A DNA stretch of 64,000 bases from Micromonospora arborensis (GTDB taxonomy: Bacteria > Actinomycetota > Actinomycetes > Mycobacteriales > Micromonosporaceae): positions 1-64,000 of the forward strand of contig NZ_PYBV01000014.1 in the NCBI RefSeq assembly GCF_003205615.1, read 5' to 3'. This document shows positions 8,531 through 17,743 of this stretch, one piece after another. The notes below the pieces were generated by a model, which saw only the letters and a program-made list of their open reading frames with translations, had not been told where the DNA came from and did not search any database. Each line of letters begins with the position of its first letter. The first letter of the stretch is position 1. The translations under genes were made by a program, and so were the position numbers.

Positions 8531-9511
8531 GTGACTGCCGATATCACTCCTGACAAGGCGCCGGCTCGCGCCTGGCTGCCGGGCTTCCTCGCCCTCGCCG
8601 CGATCTGGGGTTCCAGTTTCCTGTTCATCAAGGTCGGGGTGGCCGAGCTGCACCCGGTCCAGCTCACCCTCTACCGGGTCGTCGCCGGTGCGCTCACCCT
8701 GCTGGTCGTCCTCGCCGTGCTCCGTGACCGGCTGCCCCGTGAGCCCCGGGTCTGGGCGCACCTGACTGTCGTCGCCGCGTTCGGCGTGGCCGTGCCGTTC
8801 ACCCTGTTCGGCTACGGAGAGCAGCGGGTCGAGTCGATGCTGGCCGGCATCTGGAACGCGACCACGCCCCTGATCGTGCTGCCGTTGGCGGTGCTGGTCT
8901 TCCGCACCGAGCGGTTGACCGTGCGCCGCGCGGTCGGGCTCGGGCTGGGCTTCCTCGGGGTACTGGTGGTGCTGGGCGTCTGGGAGGGCATCGGCGGGGC
9001 GCACTTCACCGGGCAGCTGATGTGCTTCGGCGCGGCTGCCTGCTACGGCGTCGCCATTCCGTACCAGAAGAGGTTCGTCGCCGGCAGCGCGTACTCCGGC
9101 CTGTCGCTCTCCGCCGCGCAGCTGCTGCTCGCCGCCGGGCAACTGGCCATCGTCACCCCGTTCGTCGCCGGCCTGCCGCCGCTGCCCACCGAGTTGTCGC
9201 CGGGGGTGGTGGCCAGCGTGCTGACCCTCGGCGCGCTCGGCACGGGGCTCGCCTTCGTCATCAACATGCGCAACATCCGGTTGGCCGGCGCGAGCACCGC
9301 GTCCACCGTCACGTACCTGATTCCGATCTTCGCGGTGTTGATCGGAGCCGTGGCGCTCGACGAGCGACTCAACTGGCACCAACCGGTCGGGGCGCTCATC
9401 GTGCTGCTGGGGGTCGCGGTCGCGCAGGGTCTGTTCGGCCGTCGGAAGGTCCGCCCGGTGGTCGGGGTCGGAGCCCCCGCCGCACCCGCCGCCGAGCCCG
9501 CCAACCGCTGA
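8531..9511 (+). CDS. EamA/DMT superfamily transporter
   Basis: This 326-residue integral membrane protein has about ten helices and two EamA repeats. The first begins FLALAAIWGSSFLFIKVGVA and the second CFGAAACYGVAIPYQKRF, ending with AVLIGAVALDERLNWHQPVG. The DMT superfamily exports metabolites such as amino acids or related small molecules. The GTG at 8531 gives a normal-length protein; an in-frame upstream extension overlaps the divergent DUF885 start and was rejected. The substrate cannot be told from sequence. Confidence 0.88.
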   Translation: MTADITPDKAPARAWLPGFLALAAIWGSSFLFIKVGVAELHPVQLTLYRVVAGALTLLVVLAVLRDRLPREPRVWAHLTVVAAFGVAVPFTLFGYGEQRVESMLAGIWNATTPLIVLPLAVLVFRTERLTVRRAVGLGLGFLGVLVVLGVWEGIGGAHFTGQLMCFGAAACYGVAIPYQKRFVAGSAYSGLSLSAAQLLLAAGQLAIVTPFVAGLPPLPTELSPGVVASVLTLGALGTGLAFVINMRNIRLAGASTASTVTYLIPIFAVLIGAVALDERLNWHQPVGALIVLLGVAVAQGLFGRRKVRPVVGVGAPAAPAAEPANR

Positions 9512-9596
9512 CAACCGAGCCGACGTCCGCGCCGGGTCGTTCAGCGTCGAAGGTCGGCGCCGGGTCGATCAGCGCGGAAGGCCGGCGCCGCGGCGT

Positions 9597-10670
9597 TCAG
9601 CCCCGGTCGCGCGTCCACTCGACCAGTTGCTCCGCCGACCAGGTGTTGACCACCCGGTCGGCGGGGACGCCGCAGAGTGCGGCCCGCTCGCAGCCGAATC
9701 GTTGCCAGTCGAGTTGGCCGGGCGCGTGCGCGTCCGTGTCGATGGCGAACCGGCAGCCGGCCTCCAATGCACGGCGGATCAGACGCTTCGGCGGATCCTG
9801 CCGCTCCGGTCGGGAGTTGATCTCGACGGCGGTGTCGTGTTCGGCGCAGGCGGCGAAGACGGCGTCCGCGTCGAAGTCGCTCTCCGCCCGGGTCCGGGCG
9901 CGGTGCCCCCGGTCACCCGGACCGGTCACCCCGGCCGGGCGGGAAGACACCATCCGGCCGGTGACGTGGCCGAGGATGTCCAGGTGCGGGTTGGCGACCG
10001 CGGTCAACATCCGTCGGGTCATCTTCGACCGCTCGTCGTTCAGGCCGCTGTGCACCGACCCGACCACCACGTCCAGCCGGGCCAGCAGCTCATCGTCCTG
10101 ATCCAACGAGCCGTCGGCGAGGATGTCCACCTCGATGCCCGTGAGGATCCGGAAACCCTCCGGCAGCGCCGCGTTGACCTGCGCCACATGGTCGAGCTGC
10201 CGGCGCAGCCGGTCCGCGGTCAGCCCTCGGGCCACCTTCAGCCGGGGCGAGTGGTCGGTCAACACCAGGTACTCGTGGCCCAACTCCACTGCCGCCAGCG
10301 CCATCTCCTCGATCGGCGAGCCACCGTCGGACCAGTCCGAGTGGGTGTGACAGTCGCCGCGCAGGGCGGCGCGCAGCGCCGTCGCCTCGGCGTCCAGATC
10401 GGTGCCCTCGGTCGCCACCAGCCGGCGCAGGTAGACGGGCTCCTCGCCGGCCAGCGACTCCGCCACGCAGCGGGCCGTGACGTCACCGACCCCGGCCAGC
10501 TTGGTGAGCGTGCCGTTGCCGGCCCGCTCGGCCACCTCGGCTGCCGACAGACCGGCCAACGTCTTCGCCGCCGACCGGAACGCACGTACCCGGTAGGTGG
10601 CCTCGTTCGCCCGTTCCAACAGGAACGCGATCCGGCGCAGGTCGGCGATGGGATCCCGGGGGCTCGTCAT
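9597..10670 (-). CDS. PHP domain phosphoesterase (PolX-like C-terminal type)
   Basis: This predicted protein has 357 residues. Residues 1-110 contain a helix-hairpin-helix region like that of PolX (RVRAFRSAAKTLAGLS, LAGVGDVTARCVAESL). Residues about 115-355 form the PHP domain, with metal ligands in GDCHTHSDWSDGGSP, LTDHSP, ILTGIEVDI, GSVHSG and IDTDAHAPGQLDW. The nucleotidyltransferase domain of full PolX is absent, so it is probably a stand-alone phosphoesterase or nuclease in DNA repair or nucleotide metabolism. Its ATG is one base after the stop of the M23 gene (TGACATG), so the two are translationally coupled. Residues GPGDRGHRARTR look like a small insertion. Confidence 0.85.
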   Translation of the reverse strand: MTSPRDPIADLRRIAFLLERANEATYRVRAFRSAAKTLAGLSAAEVAERAGNGTLTKLAGVGDVTARCVAESLAGEEPVYLRRLVATEGTDLDAEATALRAALRGDCHTHSDWSDGGSPIEEMALAAVELGHEYLVLTDHSPRLKVARGLTADRLRRQLDHVAQVNAALPEGFRILTGIEVDILADGSLDQDDELLARLDVVVGSVHSGLNDERSKMTRRMLTAVANPHLDILGHVTGRMVSSRPAGVTGPGDRGHRARTRAESDFDADAVFAACAEHDTAVEINSRPERQDPPKRLIRRALEAGCRFAIDTDAHAPGQLDWQRFGCERAALCGVPADRVVNTWSAEQLVEWTRDRG

Positions 10671-10671
10671 G

Positions 10672-11424
10672 TCAGGGAGCCTTCGGGCAGCCGTTTTTGC
10701 GTTGCCACGCGACGACCTCGGCGGCCGGTTCCCGATTGCCGCCACTGCGCCAGGAATCCAGGTAACGCGCCGGCCAGAGCACCCCGCGTCGGATCCACCA
10801 GCCGTCCTTGCCCGGACACGGCGGCGAGATACCGAAGTGCACGTGGCAGACGTTGTTGGCGTTGCCGGTGCGCCCCACCTTGCCGAGCTGCTGCCCGGCG
10901 CGGACGCGGACCCCGGCGTCGACACCGCTGGACACGACGCTCAGGTGCGAGCCGTAGTAGCGCACCCCGTCGTCGCCGAGCAGGGAGACCGACAGGCCGC
11001 CGTTCTCCGGGCCCTGTGGTCCACGCTTCGTGTACCTGTCGACGCGACTCACCTCCAGCACCTTCCCGTCGGTCACCGCGACGAACGGCTCACCGCAATC
11101 GGCGAAAAGATCCGTGGCGGGGTATGCCCCGTGCGTGGGGTGATAGTCCACGTTGTCGGCGCGTACCGGAAAGACATGCCGCAACCCGGCGCGGGGTGCC
11201 GGCGCCGACGGTCTGGCCGACGACGGCGCCGGGCGGGCCGGGACGGTGGCCGGCGGCGACACCGGCTGGTCGGCGGTCGCCCAGACCGCCGGCGCGGTCG
11301 GCGCGGCGCCGTCGGCCGGCGCGCCTGGCCGGGTGGTCGCGCAGCCGGCGGCCAGGACCGGGGCGAGCAGCAGCAGGATCGGGTACGCCGGACGCACGCG
11401 GCGGCTGATCGTCGGCGAGGGCAT
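10672..11424 (-). CDS. M23 family peptidase lipoprotein
   Basis: This protein is about 250 residues. A lipoprotein signal (PAYPILLLLAPVLAAGC, lipobox LAAGC) is followed by a Pro/Ala-rich linker and a LytM/M23-type domain. The domain contains HPTHGAYPATDLFADCGEP and NVCHVHFGISPPC, the second giving the HxH zinc motif. M23 enzymes cut peptidoglycan cross-bridges. The first motif reads HxxxxxxxxD, as in the family, but cysteines are unusually frequent. Start is the ATG at 11424; a longer frame overlaps the next gene. It is upstream of, and coupled to, the PHP gene. Confidence 0.85.
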   Translation of the reverse strand: MPSPTISRRVRPAYPILLLLAPVLAAGCATTRPGAPADGAAPTAPAVWATADQPVSPPATVPARPAPSSARPSAPAPRAGLRHVFPVRADNVDYHPTHGAYPATDLFADCGEPFVAVTDGKVLEVSRVDRYTKRGPQGPENGGLSVSLLGDDGVRYYGSHLSVVSSGVDAGVRVRAGQQLGKVGRTGNANNVCHVHFGISPPCPGKDGWWIRRGVLWPARYLDSWRSGGNREPAAEVVAWQRKNGCPKAP

Positions 11425-11489
11425 CCGGTCATCCTGGCAGAGCCGGTACCGTGAGCACGAGTGGCGCGCGTGAGGGGAGGGCAGCGACG

Positions 11490-11882
11490 GTGAGCATCGC
11501 CCGACCCGACCCTGGCCCGGATTCCGGTGCCGACGCACGGTCGATGGCGCGTACCCCCTCGGGGCTCTTCCCCGCCGGGCCCCCGTCCCGGCCCACCTAC
11601 CGCGAGCCGCACCCGATCACCGGCGGCGGTGTCGCCGCTGGCGGCGGCGCGGCGGCCGGTTGGTTGCTGCTGTTCGGCCTGCTCGGCACCGATGTGACCA
11701 GCTACGCGTGGTGGACGGTGCTGGCTGGCCTGCTGGCGTGGGTGACCGCGCTGGTGCTGGTCCGCTACGGCGACCGGGGGGTCGCCACCGGGGTCGCGAT
11801 CGTCACGGCGGGTGGCTGGAGCATCGCCGCCGCCGTGGTGGCGGTCCGCTGGGCCACCAGTGGTGACTGGCCGCTGTGGTGA
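11490..11882 (+). CDS. small integral membrane protein of unknown function
   Basis: This 130-residue protein has a hydrophilic Pro-rich N-terminus (about 45 residues) and three predicted helices: GGGAAAGWLLLFGLLGT, WWTVLAGLLAWVTALVLV and TGVAIVTAGGWSIAAAVVAV. GAGGGGAGGG lies a few bases before the GTG at 11490. It is divergent from the M23 lipoprotein gene. No family could be named. Confidence 0.6.
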   Translation: MSIARPDPGPDSGADARSMARTPSGLFPAGPPSRPTYREPHPITGGGVAAGGGAAAGWLLLFGLLGTDVTSYAWWTVLAGLLAWVTALVLVRYGDRGVATGVAIVTAGGWSIAAAVVAVRWATSGDWPLW

Positions 11883-12026
11883 CGTGCCGCGGTGGTGATG
11901 TGCCGTGGTGGTGACCGGGGCGGACGGCCCCCGGAGACGGCTGCCGGTGACTGCGCCGTGTGCCCGGTTGGCTGCGTAGCGAACGCCGTCTTGACGTGGC
12001 CGCCGAGACTCGGCACGCTCGGCACT

Positions 12027-12194
12027 ATGGCCTGGACCACCCCGCGACAGGACCCCGATCGCAGCCGCCGCCGTCTGCAGTTGCTGGCCGAGTTGGCGGG
12101 TGCCCGCGCGGTCCGTCAGCGCAGCCGACCGCAGCGGCAGCGCACTGAGCGGCTGCGCCAGCTCATCGCCACCCGTCGTCGAGTAGCCGGCTGA
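12027..12194 (+). CDS. small Arg-rich hypothetical protein
   Basis: This 55-residue frame starts ATG GCC TGG (MAWTTPRQDPDRSRRRLQL) and is very basic, with 15 or more arginines and a predicted amphipathic helix. No Shine-Dalgarno sequence is obvious. It lies between the small membrane protein and the tadA pair. It could be a real small nucleic-acid-binding protein or a chance frame; the codon pattern (G/C at third positions) mildly supports coding. Confidence 0.35.
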   Translation: MAWTTPRQDPDRSRRRLQLLAELAGARAVRQRSRPQRQRTERLRQLIATRRRVAG

Positions 12195-12311
12195 CCCGAC
12201 TTTGTCAGGAATGACCGACCCTTCGGGGCGTTGACGAGTCGCCTGCCGACCCGACCGGCTAACGTGCACGCGTAACGAGTCGACGCTGTGTCGAGGGCTA
12301 TTGGGGGGACC

Positions 12312-12839
12312 GTGTCGTACTTCGCTGCGGCCGTTGTGCGCGACGACAGTGGCTGGACCGCCGCCGAGGTCAGCCTGCGTGGCGCCACTGACATCGACGA
12401 GGTCGCAGACCGGCTGCGCGACGTCGACCAGGAGGCCGACGTGTCGCTGCTCTTCGTCGAGGCCGACGACGCGTACCTGGTGGTGCTGCGCCTCGACGAG
12501 GGCGAGGACCTGCGGGTGTTCGGTTCGGACTCCGCGTACGCCGAGGAGTCGCAGTTGGGCGCGCTGCTGGTCGGTGACCTGAAGACCTCGGTCACCGGGC
12601 TCGACGGCGACGAGGAGCCGCGCCCGGCGAGCACCGGCGACGAGGAGAGCGAGCAGCCTGTCGTCGACCCGGAAGCCGACCCGGTGGGCGACGCCGATCT
12701 GCTGGCCAACCTGGGCATCTCCGCGCAGAAGCTGCTGACCCTCTGCACCCACGAGGGGATGCTGCCGGCGGACGTCACCGCCGAGATCTGCCAGGTGCTC
12801 GGCTGCGCCGACGAGGTCGAGGAGTTGCGTGAGGTCTGA
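12312..12839 (+). CDS. tRNA adenosine deaminase-associated protein
   Basis: This acidic protein of 175 residues (SYFAAAVVRDDSGWTAAEV) matches the actinobacterial family named for its constant position before the tRNA deaminase gene. The middle part is rich in Asp and Glu, and the C-terminal part (NLGISAQKLLTLCTHEGMLP) is conserved in the family. GGGGGG precedes the GTG. Its 3' end overlaps the tadA frame by 11 bases, which suggests translational coupling. Its biochemical role is unknown. Confidence 0.85.
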   Translation: MSYFAAAVVRDDSGWTAAEVSLRGATDIDEVADRLRDVDQEADVSLLFVEADDAYLVVLRLDEGEDLRVFGSDSAYAEESQLGALLVGDLKTSVTGLDGDEEPRPASTGDEESEQPVVDPEADPVGDADLLANLGISAQKLLTLCTHEGMLPADVTAEICQVLGCADEVEELREV

Positions 12840-13431
12840 GCCGGCCGACGCCACCGACCCGGCGCTGGAAGGGCTCCGGCCGGGGCAGCCGACCCCCGGT
12901 GCGGTCGGGCGGGCCGGGCCCGGCGCCCACGAGAACTTCGCTGACCTGGGTGAGGTCGGCCGGCGGCAGCGGCACGAGTCCTGGATGCGCCGCGCGTTGG
13001 AGGTCGCCGTCACCGGTCCGCCCGTGGACGACACGGACGCCACCGACGTCGACGACGTGCCGGTGGGCGCGGTCCTCTACGGGCCGGATGGCACCGAGTT
13101 GGCCATCGGACGCAACGAGCGGGAGTTGACCGGCGACCCCACCGCGCACGCCGAGGTGCTGGCCCTGCGGCGGGGTGCCGAGCGGACCGGCCGGTGGCGG
13201 CTGGACGGCTGCACCCTGGTGGTCACCCTCGAACCGTGCACCATGTGCGCGGGGGCACTGGTGCTTGCCCGGGTCTCCACCGTCGTGTTCGGCGCGTGGG
13301 AGCCCAAGACCGGCGCGGCCGGATCGCTCTGGGACGTGCTGCGCGACCGCCGGCTCAACCACCGTCCCGAGGTCTACGGCGGGGTGCTGGAAGCCGAAAC
13401 CGCTGCCGTTCTGCGGGCCTTCTTCCGCTGA
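12829..13431 (+). CDS. tadA: tRNA-specific adenosine deaminase
   Basis: This enzyme deaminates adenosine 34 to inosine in the tRNA-Arg(ACG) anticodon. The zinc and catalytic motif HAE is at residues 107-109 (TAHAEVLAL), and the two cysteines are in EPCTMCAG at 137 and 140, all typical of TadA. The frame from 12829 gives 200 residues, including an acidic, low-complexity N-terminal extension of about 50 residues. An ATG at 12985 would give the common TadA length and may be the true start. It is convergent with the histidine kinase gene 16 bases away. Confidence 0.9.
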   Translation: MRSEPADATDPALEGLRPGQPTPGAVGRAGPGAHENFADLGEVGRRQRHESWMRRALEVAVTGPPVDDTDATDVDDVPVGAVLYGPDGTELAIGRNERELTGDPTAHAEVLALRRGAERTGRWRLDGCTLVVTLEPCTMCAGALVLARVSTVVFGAWEPKTGAAGSLWDVLRDRRLNHRPEVYGGVLEAETAAVLRAFFR

Positions 13432-13447
13432 GACACCGTCCTCGCGG

Positions 13448-14602
13448 TCAGGCCGGTGGCAGGCTGACCGTGACCTCAAGCCCGCCGCCGTCGCCCGGTC
13501 GGGCGGTCACCGTGCCGCCGTGCGCCCGGGCCACCGCCCGGACGATGGAGAGCCCCAGCCCGAACCCGCGCCCACCACCGACCCGCTCGCCGGAGAGCCG
13601 GCGGAACGGCTCGAAGATGGCCTCCACGTCGTAGCCGGGCACCACCGGGCCGGTGTTCCGCACGGTCAGCGTCGGCCGGCCGTCCCGCAGGCCGGTGCTC
13701 ACCCGTACCCAGCCGCCGGACGACACGTTGTGCCGCAGGGCGTTCTCCACCAGGTTGGTGGTGAGCCGTTCCAGCAGCACCGGGTCGCCGTGGACCAGCG
13801 CCGGCGTCAGCTCCCGGGTCACTGTCGGCCCGCCCGCACCCACGCTGGCCTGGTCCAGTACGTGGTCGGCCAGGTCGGCCAGGTCCACCCGGGACCGGGC
13901 GGTCACCTCGTTCTCCGAGTCGGCCAGGGTGAGCAGCCCGTCGATCAGCCGTTCGTGCCGTTCGTTCACCGCCAGCAGTGACTCGCCCAGCCGGCGTACG
14001 TCCTCGGAGGCCCCGGTCCGGGTGACCGCCAGCTCGATGAGCGACCGGTTCAGCGCCAGCGGCGTACGCAGCTCGTGCGACGCGTTCGCGACGAAGCGGC
14101 GCTGCCCGTCGAAGGAGCGGTCCAGCCGTTCGAGCATCTCGTCGAAGGTGTCGGCCAGCTCGCGTACCTCGTCGTGCGGGCCGGGGAGCGAGATCCGTTC
14201 GTGCAGGCCGCGACCGCCCACAGCGATCCGCCGGGCCGTCCCGGTGATCTGGTGCAGCGGTTGCAGCGCCCGGCCGGCGATCAGCCAGCCGAAGGCGATG
14301 GCCACTGCGGAGACCAGCCCGAGGGCGATCCCGCCCTGGGTGAGCAGCGAGTACAGCGTCTGGTCCCGGGCGTCGCCCTGGGCCTTGTTGATGATGATGC
14401 GCAGTTGCTCGGCCTGGCTGCCGGACAGCTTCGTCCCCACCTCGGGGATGATCGGCTTGACGTCGCGCAGCGCCACCCCGAACGGCTGCGCCGTCCGCTG
14501 TTCGACGAGGACGTAGGTGACCGCGAGCAGGACCAGCCCGGCGACCAGGAAGAGGCCGCCGTAGATCAGGGTGAGCCGGGCCCGGAGCGAGAAACGCTTC
14601 AC
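13448..14602 (-). CDS. two-component sensor histidine kinase
   Basis: This 384-residue HAMP kinase has two membrane helices, at about residues 9-32 and 92-112, with a short extracytoplasmic loop between them. HAMP follows at 113-165, then HisKA with the phospho-acceptor in NASHELRTPLAL (His176). HATPase_c has the N box NLVENALRHN and the G box GRGFGLGLSIVRAVARAHGG. GTG at 14602 overlaps the stop of the response regulator (GTGA), so the two are coupled. The pair is divergent from the lipoprotein / MacB-type operon, its likely target. The small sensor loop fits kinases that detect membrane or peptide stress, which is inference. Confidence 0.9.
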   Translation of the reverse strand: MKRFSLRARLTLIYGGLFLVAGLVLLAVTYVLVEQRTAQPFGVALRDVKPIIPEVGTKLSGSQAEQLRIIINKAQGDARDQTLYSLLTQGGIALGLVSAVAIAFGWLIAGRALQPLHQITGTARRIAVGGRGLHERISLPGPHDEVRELADTFDEMLERLDRSFDGQRRFVANASHELRTPLALNRSLIELAVTRTGASEDVRRLGESLLAVNERHERLIDGLLTLADSENEVTARSRVDLADLADHVLDQASVGAGGPTVTRELTPALVHGDPVLLERLTTNLVENALRHNVSSGGWVRVSTGLRDGRPTLTVRNTGPVVPGYDVEAIFEPFRRLSGERVGGGRGFGLGLSIVRAVARAHGGTVTARPGDGGGLEVTVSLPPA

Positions 14603-15255
14603 GGCACCCGGTATCCCACCCCGGGCACGGTCTCGACGACCGGCGGTTCGCCCAGCTTGCGGCGCAGCTTCATGACGGTGACCCGGACGACGTTGGTGAA
14701 CGGGTCGATGTGCTCGTCCCAGGCACGCTCCAACAGTTCCTCGGCGGAGACCACCGCGCCGTCGGCGCGCAGCAACTCGACCAGCACGGCGAACTCCTTG
14801 CGGGACAGCGGCACGTACCGGCCGTCGCGGTGCACCTCGCGGCGTGCCGGGTCGACCAGGACTCCGGCCCGGCTCAGGGTGGGCGGCGCGGCCCGGCGGG
14901 TCCGCCGGCTCAGCGCGTGCACCCGCGCGGAGAGTTCCACCAGGGCGAAGGGCTTGGTCAGGTAGTCGTCGGCACCGAGCGCCAGGCCGGCCACCCGCTC
15001 CCGCACGGCCGCGGCGGCGGTGAGCATCAGCACCCGGGTCTCCCCGCCGCCGTCCACGATCGCCCGGCACACCTCGTCGCCGTGCACCACCGGCAGGTCC
15101 CGGTCCAGGACGACCACGTCGTAGTCGTTGACGCCGAGTCGTTCCAACGCCGCGTCGCCGTCGTACGCGACGTCCACCGCGAACGCCTCGCGGCGCAGCC
15201 ACTCGGCGATGCTCTCGGCGAGCAGGCTCTCGTCCTCGACCACCAGCACCCTCAC
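14599..15255 (-). CDS. OmpR-family response regulator
   Basis: This 218-residue protein has an N-terminal receiver with acidic residues E7 and D8, the phospho-acceptor D51 (VVVLDRDLP) and the conserved TKP near residue 101. A winged-helix DNA-binding domain of OmpR/PhoB type follows at about 125-218 (LSRKEFAVLVELLRADGAVV). The GTG at 15255 (RVLVVEDES) was chosen over an upstream ATG because it matches the family start. It is first in the pair with the kinase. Direct repeats that may be its binding site lie in the shared promoter region at 15277-15321. Confidence 0.92.
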   Translation of the reverse strand: MRVLVVEDESLLAESIAEWLRREAFAVDVAYDGDAALERLGVNDYDVVVLDRDLPVVHGDEVCRAIVDGGGETRVLMLTAAAAVRERVAGLALGADDYLTKPFALVELSARVHALSRRTRRAAPPTLSRAGVLVDPARREVHRDGRYVPLSRKEFAVLVELLRADGAVVSAEELLERAWDEHIDPFTNVVRVTVMKLRRKLGEPPVVETVPGVGYRVP

Positions 15256-15276
15256 CCGCCAATAGTGCCCGGGCCC

Positions 15277-15321
15277 GGATAACGCCACCGTAAACGTCGG
15301 CGGTTACGCCCGGGATACGCC
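15277..15321. promoter_or_regulatory. Putative OmpR-type direct repeats
   Basis: Three related decamers occur in the divergent gap: GGATAACGCC at 15277, GGTTACGCC at 15302 and GGATACGCC at 15313. The last two are 11 bases apart, the usual spacing for a dimer of OmpR-family proteins. An imperfect dyad around GTAAACGTCGGCGGTTAC overlaps them. The region lies between the response regulator start and the lipoprotein start. Binding is inferred only from spacing and position. Confidence 0.45.
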
Positions 15322-15441
15322 CCTTGTCGTCAACTGACCGGGACGCCGGACGGGTTCCGTTGGGCGTCCCGGTTGGCGGGTTCCGTCGGCCGGATCGCAG
15401 TGCCCGGCGGATGCGCCGGGCCCGGGAGAGGAAAGCGTGCG

Positions 15442-15966
15442 ATGCGACGAGGACTTTGCGCGCTGCCGCTGCTGCTCGTGTTGGCCGTCGTCGGCTGCGG
15501 CGCGTCGAGCGACGAACCAGCGGTGGCGACCGCCGGCGGTGGCGGGGCGCAACCGGTGTCCGCCAGCCCGGCCGTCCAGCTCAGCGACGACGAACGGCAG
15601 CTCAAGTTCAGCGAGTGCATGCGGGAGAACGGGGTGGAGGTGCCGGATCCGGAGCCGGGCGGCGGTCGCCTGTTCCAGTTCGGTAAGGACATCGACCCGC
15701 AGAAGGTGCAGGCGGCGATGGAGAAGTGCCGCCAGTACCTGCCCAACGGTGGGGAGAAGCTCAAGTCCGGCCCGGAGCAGGTGGAGCGGGTGCGCAAGCT
15801 CGCCGTCTGCATGCGGGAGAACGGTGTGCCGGACTTCCCGGACCCGTCGGCGGACGGTGCGATCCAGCTGCGGCGCGACCAGATGAACCTGAAGGACCCG
15901 AAGGTGAAGGCCGCATTGGAGAAGTGCCAGCAGTACGCACCGAAGATCGCCGGAGTCACCCAGTGA
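15442..15966 (+). CDS. lipoprotein with duplicated two-cysteine repeat
   Basis: This 174-residue lipoprotein (PLLLVLAVVGC, acylated Cys19) leads the operon. The mature part has two tandem repeats. The first carries CMRENGVEVPDP and ends EKCRQYLP (Cys59, Cys96); the second carries CMRENGVPDFPDP and ends EKCQQYAP (Cys123, Cys162). Each repeat probably forms one disulfide outside the membrane. GAGAGGAAA precedes the ATG. The stop overlaps the adaptor start (GTGA). It is likely an accessory or sensor subunit for the exporter downstream; no biochemical function is known to me. Confidence 0.8.
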   Translation: MRRGLCALPLLLVLAVVGCGASSDEPAVATAGGGGAQPVSASPAVQLSDDERQLKFSECMRENGVEVPDPEPGGGRLFQFGKDIDPQKVQAAMEKCRQYLPNGGEKLKSGPEQVERVRKLAVCMRENGVPDFPDPSADGAIQLRRDQMNLKDPKVKAALEKCQQYAPKIAGVTQ

Positions 15967-17041
15967 GGGCTCGCCGCCTTCGGCTCCGGACGGTCGCGCT
16001 GACCGTCGCCGTCGTGGTCGCGGCAGCGGCCGGCGTCGCCGCCGCGGTCGGCTTCGGCGGCACCGACCGGGGTACGGCAGCGGCCGGCACCACCCCGCCG
16101 GGCACGGCCACGGTCACCCGCCAGACGCTGACCGACGCGCAGAACGTGGACGGGGAGCTGGGCTACGGCAGCATCCGGACCGCGACCGCCCGGTTCGGCG
16201 CAACGATCACCGGTTTGCCGGACACGGGCACGGTCGTCAAGCGGGGCGGCCAGTTGTACGCGGCGGACGACGACCCGGTGCTGCTGCTCTACGGATCGCT
16301 GCCGGCGTACCGGGTGCTCGAACCGGGGGTGGAGGGGGCGGACGTCGCGCAGTTCGAGCGGAACCTGCGGGCGCTCGGTCACGACGGCTTCACCGTCGAC
16401 GACGAGTACACCGGCAGCACCGCCGACGCCGTCCGAGAGTGGCAGGAGGATCTCGGGCTGCCCGAGACGGGCCGGGTCGAGCTGGGCCGGATCGTCTACG
16501 CCGACGGCGCGGTGCGGGTGGAGAGCCACCAGGCGGCGACCGGCGACGTGACGCAGCCCGGCCAGGCGGTACTCACCTACACCGGCACCAGTCGGCTGGT
16601 CACCGTCGAGCTGGACGTGGACGACCAGCGGCTGGCGAAGGAGGGCGGCGCGGTGAGCGTGGCCCTGCCGGACGGCGACCCGCTGGCCGGGAAGGTCGAG
16701 TCCGTGCAGACGGTGATCGAGGCCGGCTCGGCTGGCGCGACCGGGCAGTCCACCGAGGCCGAGACGAAGATCGAGGTGACCATCTCGGTGGCCGACCCGG
16801 CGAAGCTTGCCGGGTACGACCAGGCGAGCGTCGAGGTCACCTTCACCGCCGCCGAACGCCCTGACGTACTCACCGTGCCGGTGGCGGCGCTGCTCGCGCT
16901 CGCCGAGGGCGGCTACGGGGTCGAGGTGGTCGACGGCGCTCGGAGCCGGATCGTCGCGGTGACCACCGGGCTCTTCGCCGCCGGCCGGGTCGAGGTCAGC
17001 GGCCCGGAGATCGCCGAGGGCATGACCGTGGGGGTGCCGGC

Positions 17042-17045
<4 letters not shown>
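15963..17045 (+). CDS. membrane-fusion/adaptor protein with peptidoglycan-binding domain
   Basis: This 360-residue protein has an N-terminal membrane anchor ([20 protein letters not shown]) and a lipoyl/barrel-type adaptor fold split by a PG_binding_1 domain at about 125-175 ([35 protein letters not shown]). HlyD-like beta segments follow ([20 protein letters not shown]). Actinobacterial exporters of MacAB type often use this adaptor variant. It overlaps the lipoprotein stop and the ATPase start by GTGA, so four genes form one operon. Confidence 0.85.

Positions 17046-17742
<697 letters not shown>

Positions 17743-17743
<1 letters not shown>

Noticed and set aside
9597..10670. Full PolX DNA polymerase
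   Set aside because: Only the helix-hairpin-helix and PHP parts are present; the nucleotidyltransferase motifs are absent.
12195..12311. Sigma-70-like promoter with TTGACG before the deaminase-associated gene
   Set aside because: The only plausible -10 (TAACGT) is 23 bases away, too far for a normal promoter.
11073..13043. A 656-residue minus-strand frame across the membrane-protein and tadA genes
   Set aside because: It is antisense to four better-supported genes and is Arg/Pro-rich without motifs.
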